From Taenia hydatigena (lineage: Eukaryota > Platyhelminthes > Cestoda > Cyclophyllidea > Taeniidae): DNA of 64,000 nucleotides. The notes below the pieces were generated by a model. The model had not been told where the DNA came from. It made no database searches and saw only the letters and a list, made by a program, of their open reading frames with translations. How positions within the stretch are numbered: position 1 is the first letter of the stretch; every line of letters starts with the position of its first letter. Positions 24,408 through 37,100 of this stretch are shown in pieces. Made by a program: the position numbers and the translations under genes. The DNA lies in NCBI GenBank assembly GCA_036345935.2, contig JADWOT020000002.1, forward strand, positions 14,150,076 to 14,214,075. Direction: 5' to 3'.

Positions 24408-26105
24408 TACAATACCTCACAGCTAGTGCTTTGTTTGTTTGATTGCTGGTTTCGGCTATGATGACTTGGGTGGTCATATAGCTCCGATCAGGTGAGTTGG
24501 CCTTTGGACCATGTCAGCAGTCCCTTCCCTCTATTTGCTGAGCAATGTATACATATCTCACCCTAGTAGTACGCCTTCTTTTGCTTCCAAGGAAGTCTTG
24601 GAACGCTATATCGCATTTATTCCACACACTAAAATTATCCAACTGCTTTTTAGTCTTATTTCGCAGCAGAAAATATATTGTTTTGTTTTAGCATCCCTAT
24701 TTTTGAGACTTCGTCAACCCTCTACACCTCTGCAGTTTGCTTTATACTAACCACAATTTCTTTGCTATCGCAACTCATCAGCGTGTTATTATGATGCCCT
24801 CAAGGCCGTCGCCATCGTTCTCGCCTTGTGAGACAAAACCTCCCTACTATGAAGCAACACAAAGCAACACCGACTCATTCTTAAATAGCCTGAATGAATT
24901 GGCTTACTCTAAGTCCCCGTAGCCCACATTTACGTGTCTCCAGATCACGCCACAATACACATCACGTGTTTGTTTTAGGAATGATTTGCTCAAAAGTCAA
25001 CCACACACAAACAAATAAACTAATTTCTAAGCTAAACTGCCAATTAGCCATGCTACAACAAATTTTAGACCCCGAAAAACAGTTAATGGTCTCATGGCTA
25101 ATGCCTTCATTCTCATCGTGACAAGTCTGACCTTCTAAAAAGTGTTTCATGTTATTTCTGGTTTGATATCTCTATCACATCGCTGCATCACAATGTGCAT
25201 CTATGGACGTTACTTTGTTGAAAGACCAATGTCGGCAACTGGAGGGAAGTTTCGATGCTATGTCAACGAGGCAGTTAAAGGGCCAGCAGACCAGCATAAC
25301 TTTCAGCAAAGATGAAAGATACAAAGGACTGCAGATACGTCAACTAATGTTATCGAAGGACGTTTACCATACAGATCTCCCACCATAATCTCCACCCCGT
25401 CTAGTCATTCCTATCAGCTTATCATATAACTCCACACAGTTGCCCAGTGGCGGTGCTAGCTACCACGTCTGCTTAAGGGAATCGCGTGTTGGAATGACAA
25501 CACAACACAATTTAAAGCCGTCCTGCAGAGGGGATGGTATTGCAAGAATTATCAAGCAGTATACAACCTCCCCTCTCTTTTCACCTACTTGGCTCACATG
25601 TCCACGTACTAAGTGGTTGGAGGCATCTTGTCTTCTATTTTTCCCAAACACTCCATTCCGCCTCAAACCCACCTACCCAATTATTCACTAATCAAACATT
25701 TCGCACCTTCTGAAGCCATTTTCAAGGCTAGTCGACAACATATCAACACCTCAAACAATGGGCGAAATGCACCCATTACCTGAGAGGCCAACAATTAACT
25801 GAAACCCAACAAAACAAGAACAGTTCTACACCTCCTGAAGCAAAATGTACCGCACCTGTCTCGTAGTCATACAAATAGGCTACGGCTAGCAGAGCTTCGT
25901 TCTAGAATAAAACAGCTCCATCACCAATCCACACATACCTACCTCAGTTTTCTCAGCTTTTCCCTCCCAGGAGGTGAGGAAGGATATCATACTTAGGTAG
26001 AATACATGCACGCGCATTTAACATACAACTCCGAAGAGGTACAACGACGACGCAGTTAAGTGGCCTCGTCACCAGAATTCGTCATTAAACAAACGATAGC
26101 ATGAG
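24408..26105 (+). repeat. R1 interspersed repeat, full-length copy
   Basis: The segment from cctcacagctagtgctttg to the gttaagtggcctcgtcacc block near 26,080 matches 52,190-53,830 in reverse complement across its whole length. The pair shows about three-quarters identity by eye. The copy at 52 kb lacks about 120 bp after the first 40. Short translated frames are shared (FAIATHQRVIMM here, FAIATHRRGIMM there) but contain stops. I see no reverse transcriptase or transposase, so it is probably a non-autonomous element. The family is unknown to me. Confidence 0.65.
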
Positions 26106-26461
26106 AAAACTATGTATGTTAGAATCTGCAGAAGGAAGTGGGGCATAAAGTTATTGGACATTTACCGTTTCTCCCACAAATTAATCACATTGGGTGAACA
26201 TGCCATCCAATTCACTGCAAGACTCACACGTGTAGATGGCGTTAAAAACGCTTCTTTGGGTAGGTCATGCATGCGTGGAAGCTTGTCAATGACTCGCATT
26301 GAATGTCTTCTGCAATAGCCAAACGATTTTCAAGCATATAACAGCTAACAATAACTACGCTTTCGATAACTCCACAACTAATTCATATTTGCTTTACCTC
26401 ACACCAGACCATCATTAAAGGCGACGGTACCTGAACATTTTATCTTGGTTTTGAGAAAAGC

Positions 26462-26830
26462 AAAGCTAATAATTATAGGCCGATGAGGAGGAGACTGCTG
26501 ATGCAGCCCAATTGCTATGGAGAGCACGGAGGATGGCGCTAAAGGTGGAGAGGGACCATGTAATGCATCGGTAGTTCGTTAGATGGCGGGTGTTGGTGGT
26601 CAAGCCATATACTTTCCCTGCCGTTGTACCTTCGCCGAGTGGGTCGTCGGTTTGTGGAATAGACGTGTATTCTACCCGAATGTTGTGTCTCATTTGGTGT
26701 TCTTCGGGGTCGCGAAAGTCTGAAGGCGCTGCAGCGCGTTTGTGTACAGTAGTGATGGAGACTTAAAGTACCGTTGACCGTGGCTCATTTGTGTGACTAC
26801 TTGACAGCTGCGTAATATTTTACCTCAACA
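26462..26830 (-). repeat. R1 fragment, tail-to-tail with the full copy
   Basis: This is the R1 3' part in reverse orientation (gccgttgtaccttcgcc, ttcggggtcgcg, gctcatttgtgtgactac). It lies 0.36 kb beyond the end of the full copy, which carries the same part in the opposite direction at 25,820-26,105. Confidence 0.6.
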
Positions 26831-27278
26831 GGTATGCAAAGGCTTTTTACTGTGTTGGATTGCGGTCAATTGTTTGCACTGTTGATGAGTGCATTTTAAA
26901 GCAAAGTCGATTTGTTAAAAGTGACATGCCGCCACTTAGTCTTGAGTATGGATTTCAAATGTGTGAAAGACGAGACGGCATCAGCCATTAAACTTGCCAT
27001 TGGTGGAAGAAAATAACCTACAAACCAACCACTTCAACCACTAAGTTTTCATGCAACCAGAGAAGGAGGGAGGGAGGGATGCCACACTCACGACTACAAT
27101 ATTGAGCTTTGTCCTCCTCTAGTGTCAGGGTGCTAGAGCAGTAGGGAGTAGGTAAGGTGGGTCAGCAGAACACAAGGGTTCTAAAGAGATTGAGAGCTAG
27201 AAATTTGGGAATAGAGAGAGAAAAATGTAAAAGTATGAGGATTTGTACATAAGAGAGCAGGAAAATACTGATTTAAAG

Positions 27279-27864
27279 AGCTTAGTAGGGATCGGCCGTT
27301 GTTAGTTGCCTTATCGAATTAAACTAGTTCCAGCCTAATAAAATCAACAAAGTCTAATGAGCATTGGGATGACAAGCAATTCAAAAACGAACACCACTTT
27401 GTCCTCTTCCACACTTTGAGGATTAGTATGGATTTAATATGTGCTAAATTAATTACAAAACATGCGCTGCAAGTCACACCCTCTCATAAGGTCTGGCACA
27501 CGCAACGCTTCAATATTCAGCCAAAGTTTTCGAATCACAGCCGGTGACGGACTAAAAAGCGTAAAAAACTTATGAGTTGCGACAGTGTCCGGTAGTGACT
27601 CGGAACCGAATCGCCAATCGAAGTAATGAGGTCAAAACGGTCACCACAATTAAAAGGCCTATTGTGCACTTTAACTTTGCGATTGCAACTGTTTCGCGAA
27701 AATAGACATTACAAGCGTTTGCCTCCCTTCTACCTCATCTCGTCAATAAACCACAGGGACGCACGACCACAAGAAGCCATTAAGTGAACTGAAATACTCA
27801 ACTCTGGCAGAAAAAGGCATTCGCATGCCTTCCATCTAATTGAGCCGATGCCGTCCTCGCACCA
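27279..27864 (+). repeat. 586-bp inverted repeat, left arm
   Basis: From agcttagtagggatcgg to ctcgcacca this arm is the reverse complement of 28,629-29,214. Both arms are exactly 586 bp, and I found no mismatch in the blocks I compared, so there are no indels. The spacer is 764 bp. No transposase frame is present. A (ggga)n run at 27,067 precedes it. Confidence 0.85.
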
Positions 27865-28628
27865 TTGGCAAGGATCCGACTGGCACCACTAGCCTGGAAT
27901 CCAGACACACAGCCCACAGTCCACAGCCGATCCTTGAACATGACTCCTGGACATTAGAGTATAACAGCATCACAGAATCGCCATCAGTGAGCAATCTGCC
28001 ATACTGATTGTAAACGATTAAGAACTAACGTGCATTCATAACGTTTACCTGACAATGTGTAGCAAACATTGATGCGGTTGAAGAGAGCCGACCTGCTATC
28101 ATTGCCACCCGGTGGGCTCATGCAGTGAACAGAGACACGGACGCTCTCATCTGGGGTAAGGATGGGAGAAGTTCGATGCAGAGACGCAATGAACGATGCG
28201 ACCATGGGGTGAAAAGAAGTTGAGAGGCGGTGAAGGGACACCCGAAGGCTCCCCACTGGCAAAAACTATGCACCCGAGCGAACCCGATTAGAGTCCGTCG
28301 CAGGCTTCAACACAGCGGAGTGCAATGCTGAACCTCCACCTGGGGTCAGGGCCTTGCTGATCACTCTGAACCCGGCGCCAGGTAAGTTTGATGGGCTGCC
28401 ATCCCCTCATACCCCCTCCACAACCACCACTTGCGCCTGCTGTGCTAATCCACCAGCACTGAACACTGCTTCTAAAGTTTGCCAAGTTGTGCATTGCTGC
28501 GCTCCTACATTTTAAATCCTTTGCTGTATTATGCATTTACATTCGTATTTTTTTTATTTCTGTTCTCTTTTGATCTCTACCTAGGAAACTCTACTTTTAC
28601 ACTTCAGTAGTGCCTTCATCTTACCTCG
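27865..28628. other. Spacer between the inverted arms
   Basis: 764 bp, noticeably more G/C-rich in its right half. Two minus-strand ORFs of 82-92 codons (28,288-28,536 and 27,984-28,262) show no recognisable domain. It would form the loop of the foldback. Confidence 0.5.
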
Positions 28629-29214
28629 TGGTGCGAGGACGGCATCGGCTCAATTAGATGGAAGGCATGCGAATGCCTTTTTCTGCCAGAGTTGAGTATT
28701 TCAGTTCACTTAATGGCTTCTTGTGGTCGTGCGTCCCTGTGGTTTATTGACGAGATGAGGTAGAAGGGAGGCAAACGCTTGTAATGTCTATTTTCGCGAA
28801 ACAGTTGCAATCGCAAAGTTAAAGTGCACAATAGGCCTTTTAATTGTGGTGACCGTTTTGACCTCATTACTTCGATTGGCGATTCGGTTCCGAGTCACTA
28901 CCGGACACTGTCGCAACTCATAAGTTTTTTACGCTTTTTAGTCCGTCACCGGCTGTGATTCGAAAACTTTGGCTGAATATTGAAGCGTTGCGTGTGCCAG
29001 ACCTTATGAGAGGGTGTGACTTGCAGCGCATGTTTTGTAATTAATTTAGCACATATTAAATCCATACTAATCCTCAAAGTGTGGAAGAGGACAAAGTGGT
29101 GTTCGTTTTTGAATTGCTTGTCATCCCAATGCTCATTAGACTTTGTTGATTTTATTAGGCTGGAACTAGTTTAATTCGATAAGGCAACTAACAACGGCCG
29201 ATCCCTACTAAGCT
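28629..29214 (-). repeat. 586-bp inverted repeat, right arm
   Basis: Reverse complement of 27,279-27,864, from tggtgcgaggacggcatcgg to ctactaagct. The bases outside the two ends do not give a clear target-site duplication (left atttaaag, right taagtttt). Confidence 0.85.
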
Positions 29215-30981
29215 TAAGTTTTTGTCGTTTCTGACTGATTCAACAACTCCTTGTCCTCTCGATTCTTCATGTAATTTTTGTCAATGTGCGTTTTGATCGT
29301 ACGTGTTGTTAGTCTCATACAGAAAGAAGATTCATGATCCTCTCATGCCGGTGACATTTGTATAAATGACTCTTACTCGGAAACTGCAGCAGTTGCTTTT
29401 GGTGTGTTCACTGTAGTTCATTAATTTGCATTGTAGGCGTCTAAATGGCTGTGTGCTACAGAAAACTGCTGCCGAGGACCATGACTACTATGGATATGCG
29501 GTCGAATTCTATCATGCTGTGGACTTCCTTAATGTACTACTGACTCCGTGCGGTCTTGATTGTTGTTGGCATAAAGTACTGACTGAAAAGTACCCGAGAT
29601 ACCTTCGACCTATTCACTATCCCTTTAGCCCTTAATCTTGACAACCGGCGTAGCTGCTGACTCGCCCTCAGCCGGTGCTGCGACCATTGGTAACGGTGAA
29701 GAGACGCAACTATTATGCAGACATTAATTAATGATTGAAATTCTTTGCATTTGTTTTCACTTAGGTACATATTTTGGGTGTCGTATGAATATCAGGGCCT
29801 TCTGATATGCCTTGATTGCATATTCTTACGTCAATCGCCAAAGAAATTAGTACCTAATTGTCATAATCTGGAAGATCGTGTGCCCGTTAATTGACTGCTG
29901 CTATTGGCTTAATGAATTTCTCTCCTGCCTGGCGTTCGATTCCTTCCAACTAAATGATGACCGAGGAGTGCATTCAATGAGCAAGTCATTAGGCGGTATC
30001 CTCATGAGGTCTTTAATCGAACCTTAGAAGGCATGGCTTTAATATCGACGTGGTGACCACTTTTAGAGGGTGCCCTCAGTAAATTAGCGAGCTTTAATAA
30101 TGGGTTTGACGTAAAGGTATTCTAGTGAGGCAGAATAAATGCCGAGCTCCACACTTCTGCTTGTAATCCGGCAGGCGAAAAGTTGATGCGGTTTTCCGTA
30201 AATGCGCGCAGGTTGTTGCTCCTCTTACGTCACATAAGGGTACACATCAAACAATCGTTTCTAGGGCAAAAATAAATAAAGCTTATTATCCTACACGCGC
30301 TTTTAGGTTGGGTTGTTGATGAGTGAGAGTGGGGGGAGGGCGGGGAATGAACGCTTGTGATTGGGTAAAATAATGTAGAGCAGGGGCAAGCCTGCAACAC
30401 AGCTACTGCTGATTGGCCATAACGCCACAAAATTGACTACTAGAAATGACAAATAAGGCTGCTATCAACTTCTGGCACACACAAAGTCAACCGGTCGGAG
30501 TAGGATTTGGCGAAATGTCGGATCAGTCTTTCGTTGACCTCATTTTTGTGAAGCTCTAGAGTTTGTGAATTATTTTAGCAAAAATTGCTTGCTTCATTGT
30601 GACTCCCTGGTTTATAACTAGTTTGGCTGTCACAGACACCCCTACAAAGAGCGTGGCAAGAACCTGGGTTGCTTTAATTAAAGCGTCCGATGGATCATTG
30701 CAAAATTGCTGCCACTTTTTGAATCTAAGTAAATAAGGGTAACGAAATTGCGAATTTTTCGCAGATTCTAATGTTACAAAAGAGCAGAAAATCAGACGAG
30801 AGGCAGTTTCATTGCCTGTGCGAAAATCCTCAAAGACTTCATACGCGCAAAGAGAGGTCTAGTGGTTTTGGGTTCTAATGGTTTATAATTAAGCGCAGAG
30901 GCCTGAAAGTCAATGCCACTGGAATATGACTTTCACCTCCAAATCTCTGATAAGCTATTAGTTTTCAAAATATTACATTTC

Positions 30982-31330
30982 TCATTTGTGCTGCACACAA
31001 GTCATATCAAACGAAGCAGAGACAGTCGAAGAAATGGAGTGTGGGAGTTGGTCGTGTCCGTATCCGTGGAAGTTGGCACCGTGGACTGAGGTTGTGAAGA
31101 GCCCACATTGTGAGGAGAAGTGTGGATGGTGGCCGGTGCAGAAGTTGCAGTGGGGAATGCCGCATACATGGTCGTCTATAGTGGTGCTGCAATGCGCGCA
31201 GCCGTGGGGATGGTCGCAGCAGTGGTGGTAGACGACTGAGTTTGTGCTTGCACTGACGCTAGTGAGGACGCCTTTGAATGCCGTGTTGGTGGAGGAGCTG
31301 GTCGACGGTGTGCACATTCTCCCCTGTTAT
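30982..31330 (-). CDS. Cys/His-rich terminal exon, unidentified
   Basis: After an acceptor-like ataacag near 31,330, 111 codons stay open to a TGA at 30,982. Third positions are strongly C-rich, unlike the neighbouring DNA, which favours real coding. The middle is packed with Cys and His (HHCCDHPHGCAHC, then CGIPHCNFCTGHHPH). It is followed by a Ser/Gly/His-rich end (HGANFHGYGHD). The spacing does not fit a zinc finger I know; metal binding is a guess. No upstream exon could be fixed. A gene with a 3' exon here, running toward lower coordinates, is my reading. Confidence 0.4.
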
Positions 31331-33159
31331 CATTTTGCATTGAATCAGTAACGAATGCTGCTGGTGTTGATTTTCAATAAAAGTGTCATCCCAACTGATT
31401 TGAACAGTGTTCTTCATGAGCTGATGTGTTTGCAATAGCGGTTGTATTGGACTTCCAGGTAGACGTGATGAGGACAATCAGGGATGAATGCACGGGTTTG
31501 ACAATGTATGACACGCTAATCTTGCCGATTATTGAGTTACACGTTGCGGCCCTTCTGAGAGATGAGCAAATTTTCGATGTCTTTGCTTTTTGAGCTTTCC
31601 AATTGCGAGACAACGCATTTTCCTAGTTTGGGGGTCAAAGCGAGCATTTGAGCCTTTCATTCTGTCTTTTTATGAATTGGGCTAGAAGTTGGGGTTGAAG
31701 GACAGTGCACTTTCAAGAACTCTCTGATAATTAGATACGTGGAACGGTCTTGCATAAACCATGTCCGACAGAAGCCTGCCTTATCTTCACTGATGCACTT
31801 GAGTCTAGCCTCAAGTTACCGAGCCTTACCATTTCTCCATGCATAGAAGAAATGACTCAGGTCTGAATCTTTCGACTTGCAGTGATCTAAGTTTTGGCAC
31901 TTAGTTTCGAGCTATCCACTTGCCGCTTAACATACTCTAACCACCCTCGAACCTTATTATAAATTTCTTAAATTTTCGTCTATTACCTTTAAACTTTTCC
32001 CTCTCACCATTGCGCGCCATATTTACGACCCAAGTTCCTTTACACTTTCCAATCTTATGCTTCGAACGCTCAAATCGCTATTGCAAGTCGCTGTCTACAA
32101 AGCAGTGAAAGAGATCGCAACAATGAATGGGGTGCTATCCTCTATATCCACTGACCATGGCACTCTGCCTGGCCTACTAGCGCCTTGGAAGGTAATTTAT
32201 GTGCGCGATCCGCCGGTGTGTCTCCGCCTTTGCACGCTTTTATGTTAGCGCAACACTTGAGATCCAGAAACTGTGCCTATTGCCTTAGATGTAAAGTGAT
32301 ATTAACTGTGGTATCACACAAATGACTGTGAGAAAAAATATGTGAGTCGTAGTGGTACAAGAAAATTTATAACAGAGCACATAACGCAAAGGGAGAGGGT
32401 TGTTTTGTGGAATGGGCAGACAAATTGATAAAATTGAAGGTGAATAATGTAGTGCTTGAAGAGGAACACCCGTTTTAGCCATATTTATAAACCGCATATA
32501 CGCTGTTTGGTAGACGTTCTGACACAGCTTTGCCACTGGTAATTCTTAGTTTTATTGTCTGATGGACATATTTTTCGCACTACATACATATGGTGAGGCG
32601 AACATTTCTCAATGCAAATACTGCGATTCGTTGCACTGACTTGGCCTTGCTCCAATGTGATTTCATTCAAGAAAAATTTGATTAATTGCAATTTCACATT
32701 TAGAGGTAAGTGCGGGCAAACCTGGAGTACTCAGGCTTATGCAAGAAGGCAGTCAAGTATGGCTGGTTTCCCATCCATGTCTAAATATGACCATTCAGTG
32801 AGTCGTGTCTGAAGCGACGGCGCTTATCCTCCAAGTCAGTAAGGAAGGTATTTGAAATCAAGCCAGGCCAAACAAGTTACAGAGTGTAATGCGACCTTAA
32901 TTTTGGCGAATGAATCTGAAGGTGGCTTATGCGTAGTGCTCTCTTCGCCTTTCTGGATCCTACATGTGAACATCGTACGATTTTTAAAATGCAGGATGCC
33001 TAACTATGTGGTTTTTTCTTCCACCAAATTGAAATGATAGAATGTTGCTTCAGCCTGACAGGGATATGCTATTCAGTGATGACTACTTTAAGCTGCTCAA
33101 GAAATTAATGGGTGCTTACCATCCTAAGTCTTACAGCGATATTGCGTTGGTGATTACTT

Positions 33160-33255
33160 TGCTACGGAAATAAAAATCAGCTGCTCCTTCTTCTGCCCCG
33201 TGTTTTTCGCTCTTATTAGCTTGTTCTTCATTTTCTTCTGACCGGTGTGGAACAT
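33160..33255 (+). pseudogene. Broken twin of the 33.87-kb Cys-rich ORF start
   Basis: The block tactttgctac followed by aaaaatcagctgctccttctt matches 33,849-33,905, where the same position reads aaaatgagctgcttcgtctt. Here the start is ATC instead of ATG, and the frame is soon closed. It is a local duplicate that never had, or has lost, its start. Confidence 0.5.
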
Positions 33256-33870
33256 GTCTTAACTCACTTCATGCGATTGATGATAGTTTTCTTCCTCATC
33301 ACATTTTCATGTGCATAGGCGGCATCCAATGAAGTGGTAAAACCCACTGATCCGAACAGGAATGTTCGCGCGACTTCCGATCCATTCATGCAGTTGTGGC
33401 AGACATAGAGGACTATGAATGTCCAACGACGCCGTGATCTAGAGTTGAGTTTGTATGATTTCTATTTAACGATACTAAAGAAGAATCTAGCCCGTTTCTT
33501 GAGAGTCAATTGCATCATAACGATTTTGCATCCTTAGTACTACAACTGTCAGATTGCAGTGTTTTCCAGCCTCAGGTAAAGCACCTTAACTAATCTAAGG
33601 ATCAGACCCAATCCTAATTATGACATTTATTAATTTTATGAGATATTTAATAACAACGCGTTTCTTATTCAAGCCACTGCATACTTCAAGTTCCCATTTG
33701 GACGTTGGCCTTTGAACACTGAAGCTCATTCCTGAAACAACTGAAACATTGTTCCAGCAAGTGTAGCAAATAACGCATGGACACATTTGTCCATCCCGAG
33801 TATTAGTACAGCAAGTACAATGCAAACACATAAGAGCATTCGGTGTTTACTTTGCTACAAAAGTAGGAAA

Positions 33871-34128
33871 ATGAGCTGCTTCGTCTTCTCTCTTATCCTT
33901 TGCACGCTGTCCAGCTGTTCCTATCCTTCGATTGAGCATTGCTATCCTCAATGTTGTGAAACAATGCAGGGTAGGAATTCATATGCAATTCGAAAATTGC
34001 ACTGCCTTCGAAGTGATCTCGCTTTAAACAAATTCGGGGTTTCCTTTTGCCATAAAATGCTTTACTGTATCCAGCTGCAATGTCTGCAGTGGAAGCATCG
34101 TGAAAACTTTGTTTGGGAATCGCGTTAG
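33871..34128 (+). CDS. Small secreted Cys-rich protein, 85 aa
   Basis: The ATG at 33,871 opens an 85-codon frame with a textbook signal peptide (MSCFVFSLILCTLSSCSY). The mature part of about 67 residues holds seven Cys (HCYPQCC, HCL, FCHK, YCIQLQC), a density typical of disulfide-stabilised secreted peptides. The preferred reading is a single exon; a GT at the cag/ggtagg point near 33,971 could be a donor instead. A start-less duplicate lies 690 bp upstream. I do not recognise the family and assign no activity. Confidence 0.5.
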   Translation: MSCFVFSLILCTLSSCSYPSIEHCYPQCCETMQGRNSYAIRKLHCLRSDLALNKFGVSFCHKMLYCIQLQCLQWKHRENFVWESR

Positions 34129-34129
34129 C

Positions 34130-37100
34130 AGCCTTTTCGTTTAAGCAATGTGCGGTTAACCATCACTTGTAGTAAAAGGATATTGTGATTCGTTTCAGTT
34201 GAGTTTGTCAATTTTGAATCGCAATATCATGCTCGTCAAACTATAGAATGTTTACTCGTTCCAAGTGGAAAGTATTGAACGATTGTCGCACGGTTGCGTT
34301 CGCACAGCTTTTATCACGTCTGTTTAACAACAATCCAATTTCGAATGTTTACACACCGCTTGAACGGATGATAGCGTGACGCGAGATTATTGGCACAAAA
34401 GTTATAAAGCGGCAATAACTGAGCATCTGAGATATAGACATCGAAAATAGGCACCGAATCGATGCTTGGCACGACACCTGCGCATGAATAGCGCAGTATT
34501 TTGTGTGCTGTTTTATAAGCTTGTCAATTTGAATTCATTGACGTGATGGTTTGATTTGGGAATGTGATTTGGACTAGCAGTGGGGAATGGAAAATGCGTT
34601 TCTTCCACATACCAGAAATGCGCGAGGTCAAGCCTTCCACTTGTAAGAGCTAAAGTACTCACTTATTTATTTGAGACATCTAGTTAATCACTATAATGCA
34701 GCGAAATTTCTAAAGTTTGTTTTTTAATTTATTCCACTGTTGTGTAAGCCATGAGCAAGTGGTGCCTGTGGGCCGTAATTAGTTTCTCCTGCGAATCCCA
34801 AGAGAACTCAAAGTGCTGCAAGGCCTAATAGGTTAGCCCTTAGGATTCAAGCTTTCTAGCATGTCCCATGACAAAATCGTCTCAGCTTTCCCATCCCTTA
34901 TGTGGTTCCCATGAAAAGTACTCCATAGGCATTTTATAATTTGTCAAAAAACCACCATCTTCTTTGAATGATCGATGAAATTCTTTTGTTTGATCTAATA
35001 ATATAAGCAGCTACATGGTTGCTATTTGTAAAGACTACTGAAGGCATTCATTCTTCATACGATATTGTTTAGATTTCCTCCCCTTATACCTGACGTATGT
35101 GTGTTGTATAGTCAAGTGGTTGCACTTTCACGGTGACCGACTATGCAGAGAAGATTAAAACGTTAAAGGTAAGACGTGGTCTGCCTGATTCCCTAATAGG
35201 ACCGTGAGATTATTGAGACTCGGATCTTATGCACAAGTCTGCAACGAACCCCCACGACGAGTCAGGGATTTCCTCATTTCCATCTGCTTTTAAGTTCGTT
35301 AACAGTTGCACATACCAAAGCATTGTTCCAAATGGAATATTGAGTGCAATGCCTTAAAATGAATGGCAAATGCGCCATTGGAAATGACCCTTTACGGCCA
35401 CTCGTATGCATTTGGATTTTGAAGCGTTATCTCGATGAGTCGATCTCTCCAATTTTATAAACACCGTGCACGTAGAATACGCTACTCTGTGATGAAATAG
35501 TCGATTGCGAAACGAATTTTATTACATTTGTCTCTCGTTGTCAGAATGAAAGGATAATAGCATCAATGCAACCATAAAGTATGGAGCTCATTGAACTGCT
35601 CTTCGTAAGCTTCTGCTAAATTTGATTGCCAAATTAGCAGAATATGTGTTTAAATGGATTTAATAAAACTGTAAATTACTCAACACCACTGACGTAATTG
35701 AGAACGTCTGCAAAATCACGGAATCTTATTCCTCTGATCACGGAGCCATACGCGTGGGTTTCTATTTGCATAAAAACTTCTGGGTTTAAAGCTGACTTCC
35801 GCTTAATTAAGAAGACAGCACAGTTACTCACAATGCACCTTCCTACCAAATGGGTACCAAAATGCAAGAATTGTTTGTGATTTTGCATTCTGGAACTGTT
35901 TTGCAATACTTAAATGCTAATATGTGCGACTGCTCGAGTTATAGCCACCGATAACACATTGGTACGTAACAATGCAACTTACTAGACAAATTTAGAGCAA
36001 GAGTCACAAGATCAGAATGGGGTACACGGGATTCCCTACACAAATGCGCTTGATTTTCGTAATCCCGTGGCTCTTGTTTTTATGATGCCATTTGAGCCGA
36101 GTAAATTCCTGACTGGTACTTTTGTGTCGATTTAAAAATGCTTTTGATACTTTGCAAGATTGAATAAAAGGAAGCTTATTTTTGATCTCTTTGTGAAGAT
36201 CTCTAGCCTAGTTGTCCCGACAGCCGTTGCAACTTGTCAACTACCTAATTATGAGGCTCATCAACGAGCATGAATACGAGGGTAATTTCAGACTTGACGC
36301 ATTCGTATGAGTGCACTGCTAATTTAGCCTTAACCCTTAGTGCAAACGAATGGACTCATTTGTTGACGATTCAGTCTATTTTACAACAATTTCTGATCAC
36401 AACGTTTCGTGTTTTACTTTAATTTTATTAAGACGTTGTCTATGCAGCTAAAAATAGAGCGATTTATGGAGCAGACCAAAATCGTTACCCGAAATACTGT
36501 GAGATTAGTCGAAATCTCGCTTTTGTTAGTCACTAAAAACCATTTCCGAGATGGGATTGGAAGAAATCGCCTTTGCTTTCTTATAGGACTTCAACCATTC
36601 ATAGCAGTTGTCCCACGTTATTGCGATTCGTAGTGTCTCTTACGCGGTATCCACTCTACCACATTTAGTCGCCTGGCACCGCAAACAAAGGAGGGCAATA
36701 GTGCGGTATTTTTGTGATGTTCAACAATTGATTGTTTGTGGAGAAGATGGAATCATACACTACCCAAGAGTCTCTGCGCAGTTCTTTGATGCTCTTGAAT
36801 TAATATCCACTCATACTCAGCTTTGACGCCTGTCAATCACTTCCCTGCTGTTAAGCATTACAGCACTGGCTTTATCAAACCGCTGATGCCCTACGCCATG
36901 CCAACCATCTCAGACTGAAAAATGAGAGTTTAAAACTTAAGCCGGTCCTTCTGCACACAAGAGTTGGTGAAATGGGTTGGCGTTTGCCAATGACTCGCGT
37001 GATACCACTATAAGGTCGTGATGGTGCCAATTAACGCATGCCACTTTCCATAACGATGATATGAACATCAAAACATATTTTGATATGGTAAAGCAGGGCT

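Noticed and set aside
24511..25121. ORFs shared between 24.5-25.1 kb and 53.3-53.7 kb as a conserved gene
   Set aside because: The similarity is explained by the R1 repeat, and the frames are interrupted in both copies.
28288..28536. 82-codon G/C-rich minus-strand ORF in the loop of the 586-bp inverted repeat as a transposase
   Set aside because: It is too short and shows no DDE/DDD-type or zinc-binding motif.
36409..36826. Two overlapping plus-strand ORFs of 72-74 codons
   Set aside because: No domain, start or splice context. One phrase (LIVCGEDGIIHYP) looks protein-like but is not enough to call a gene.
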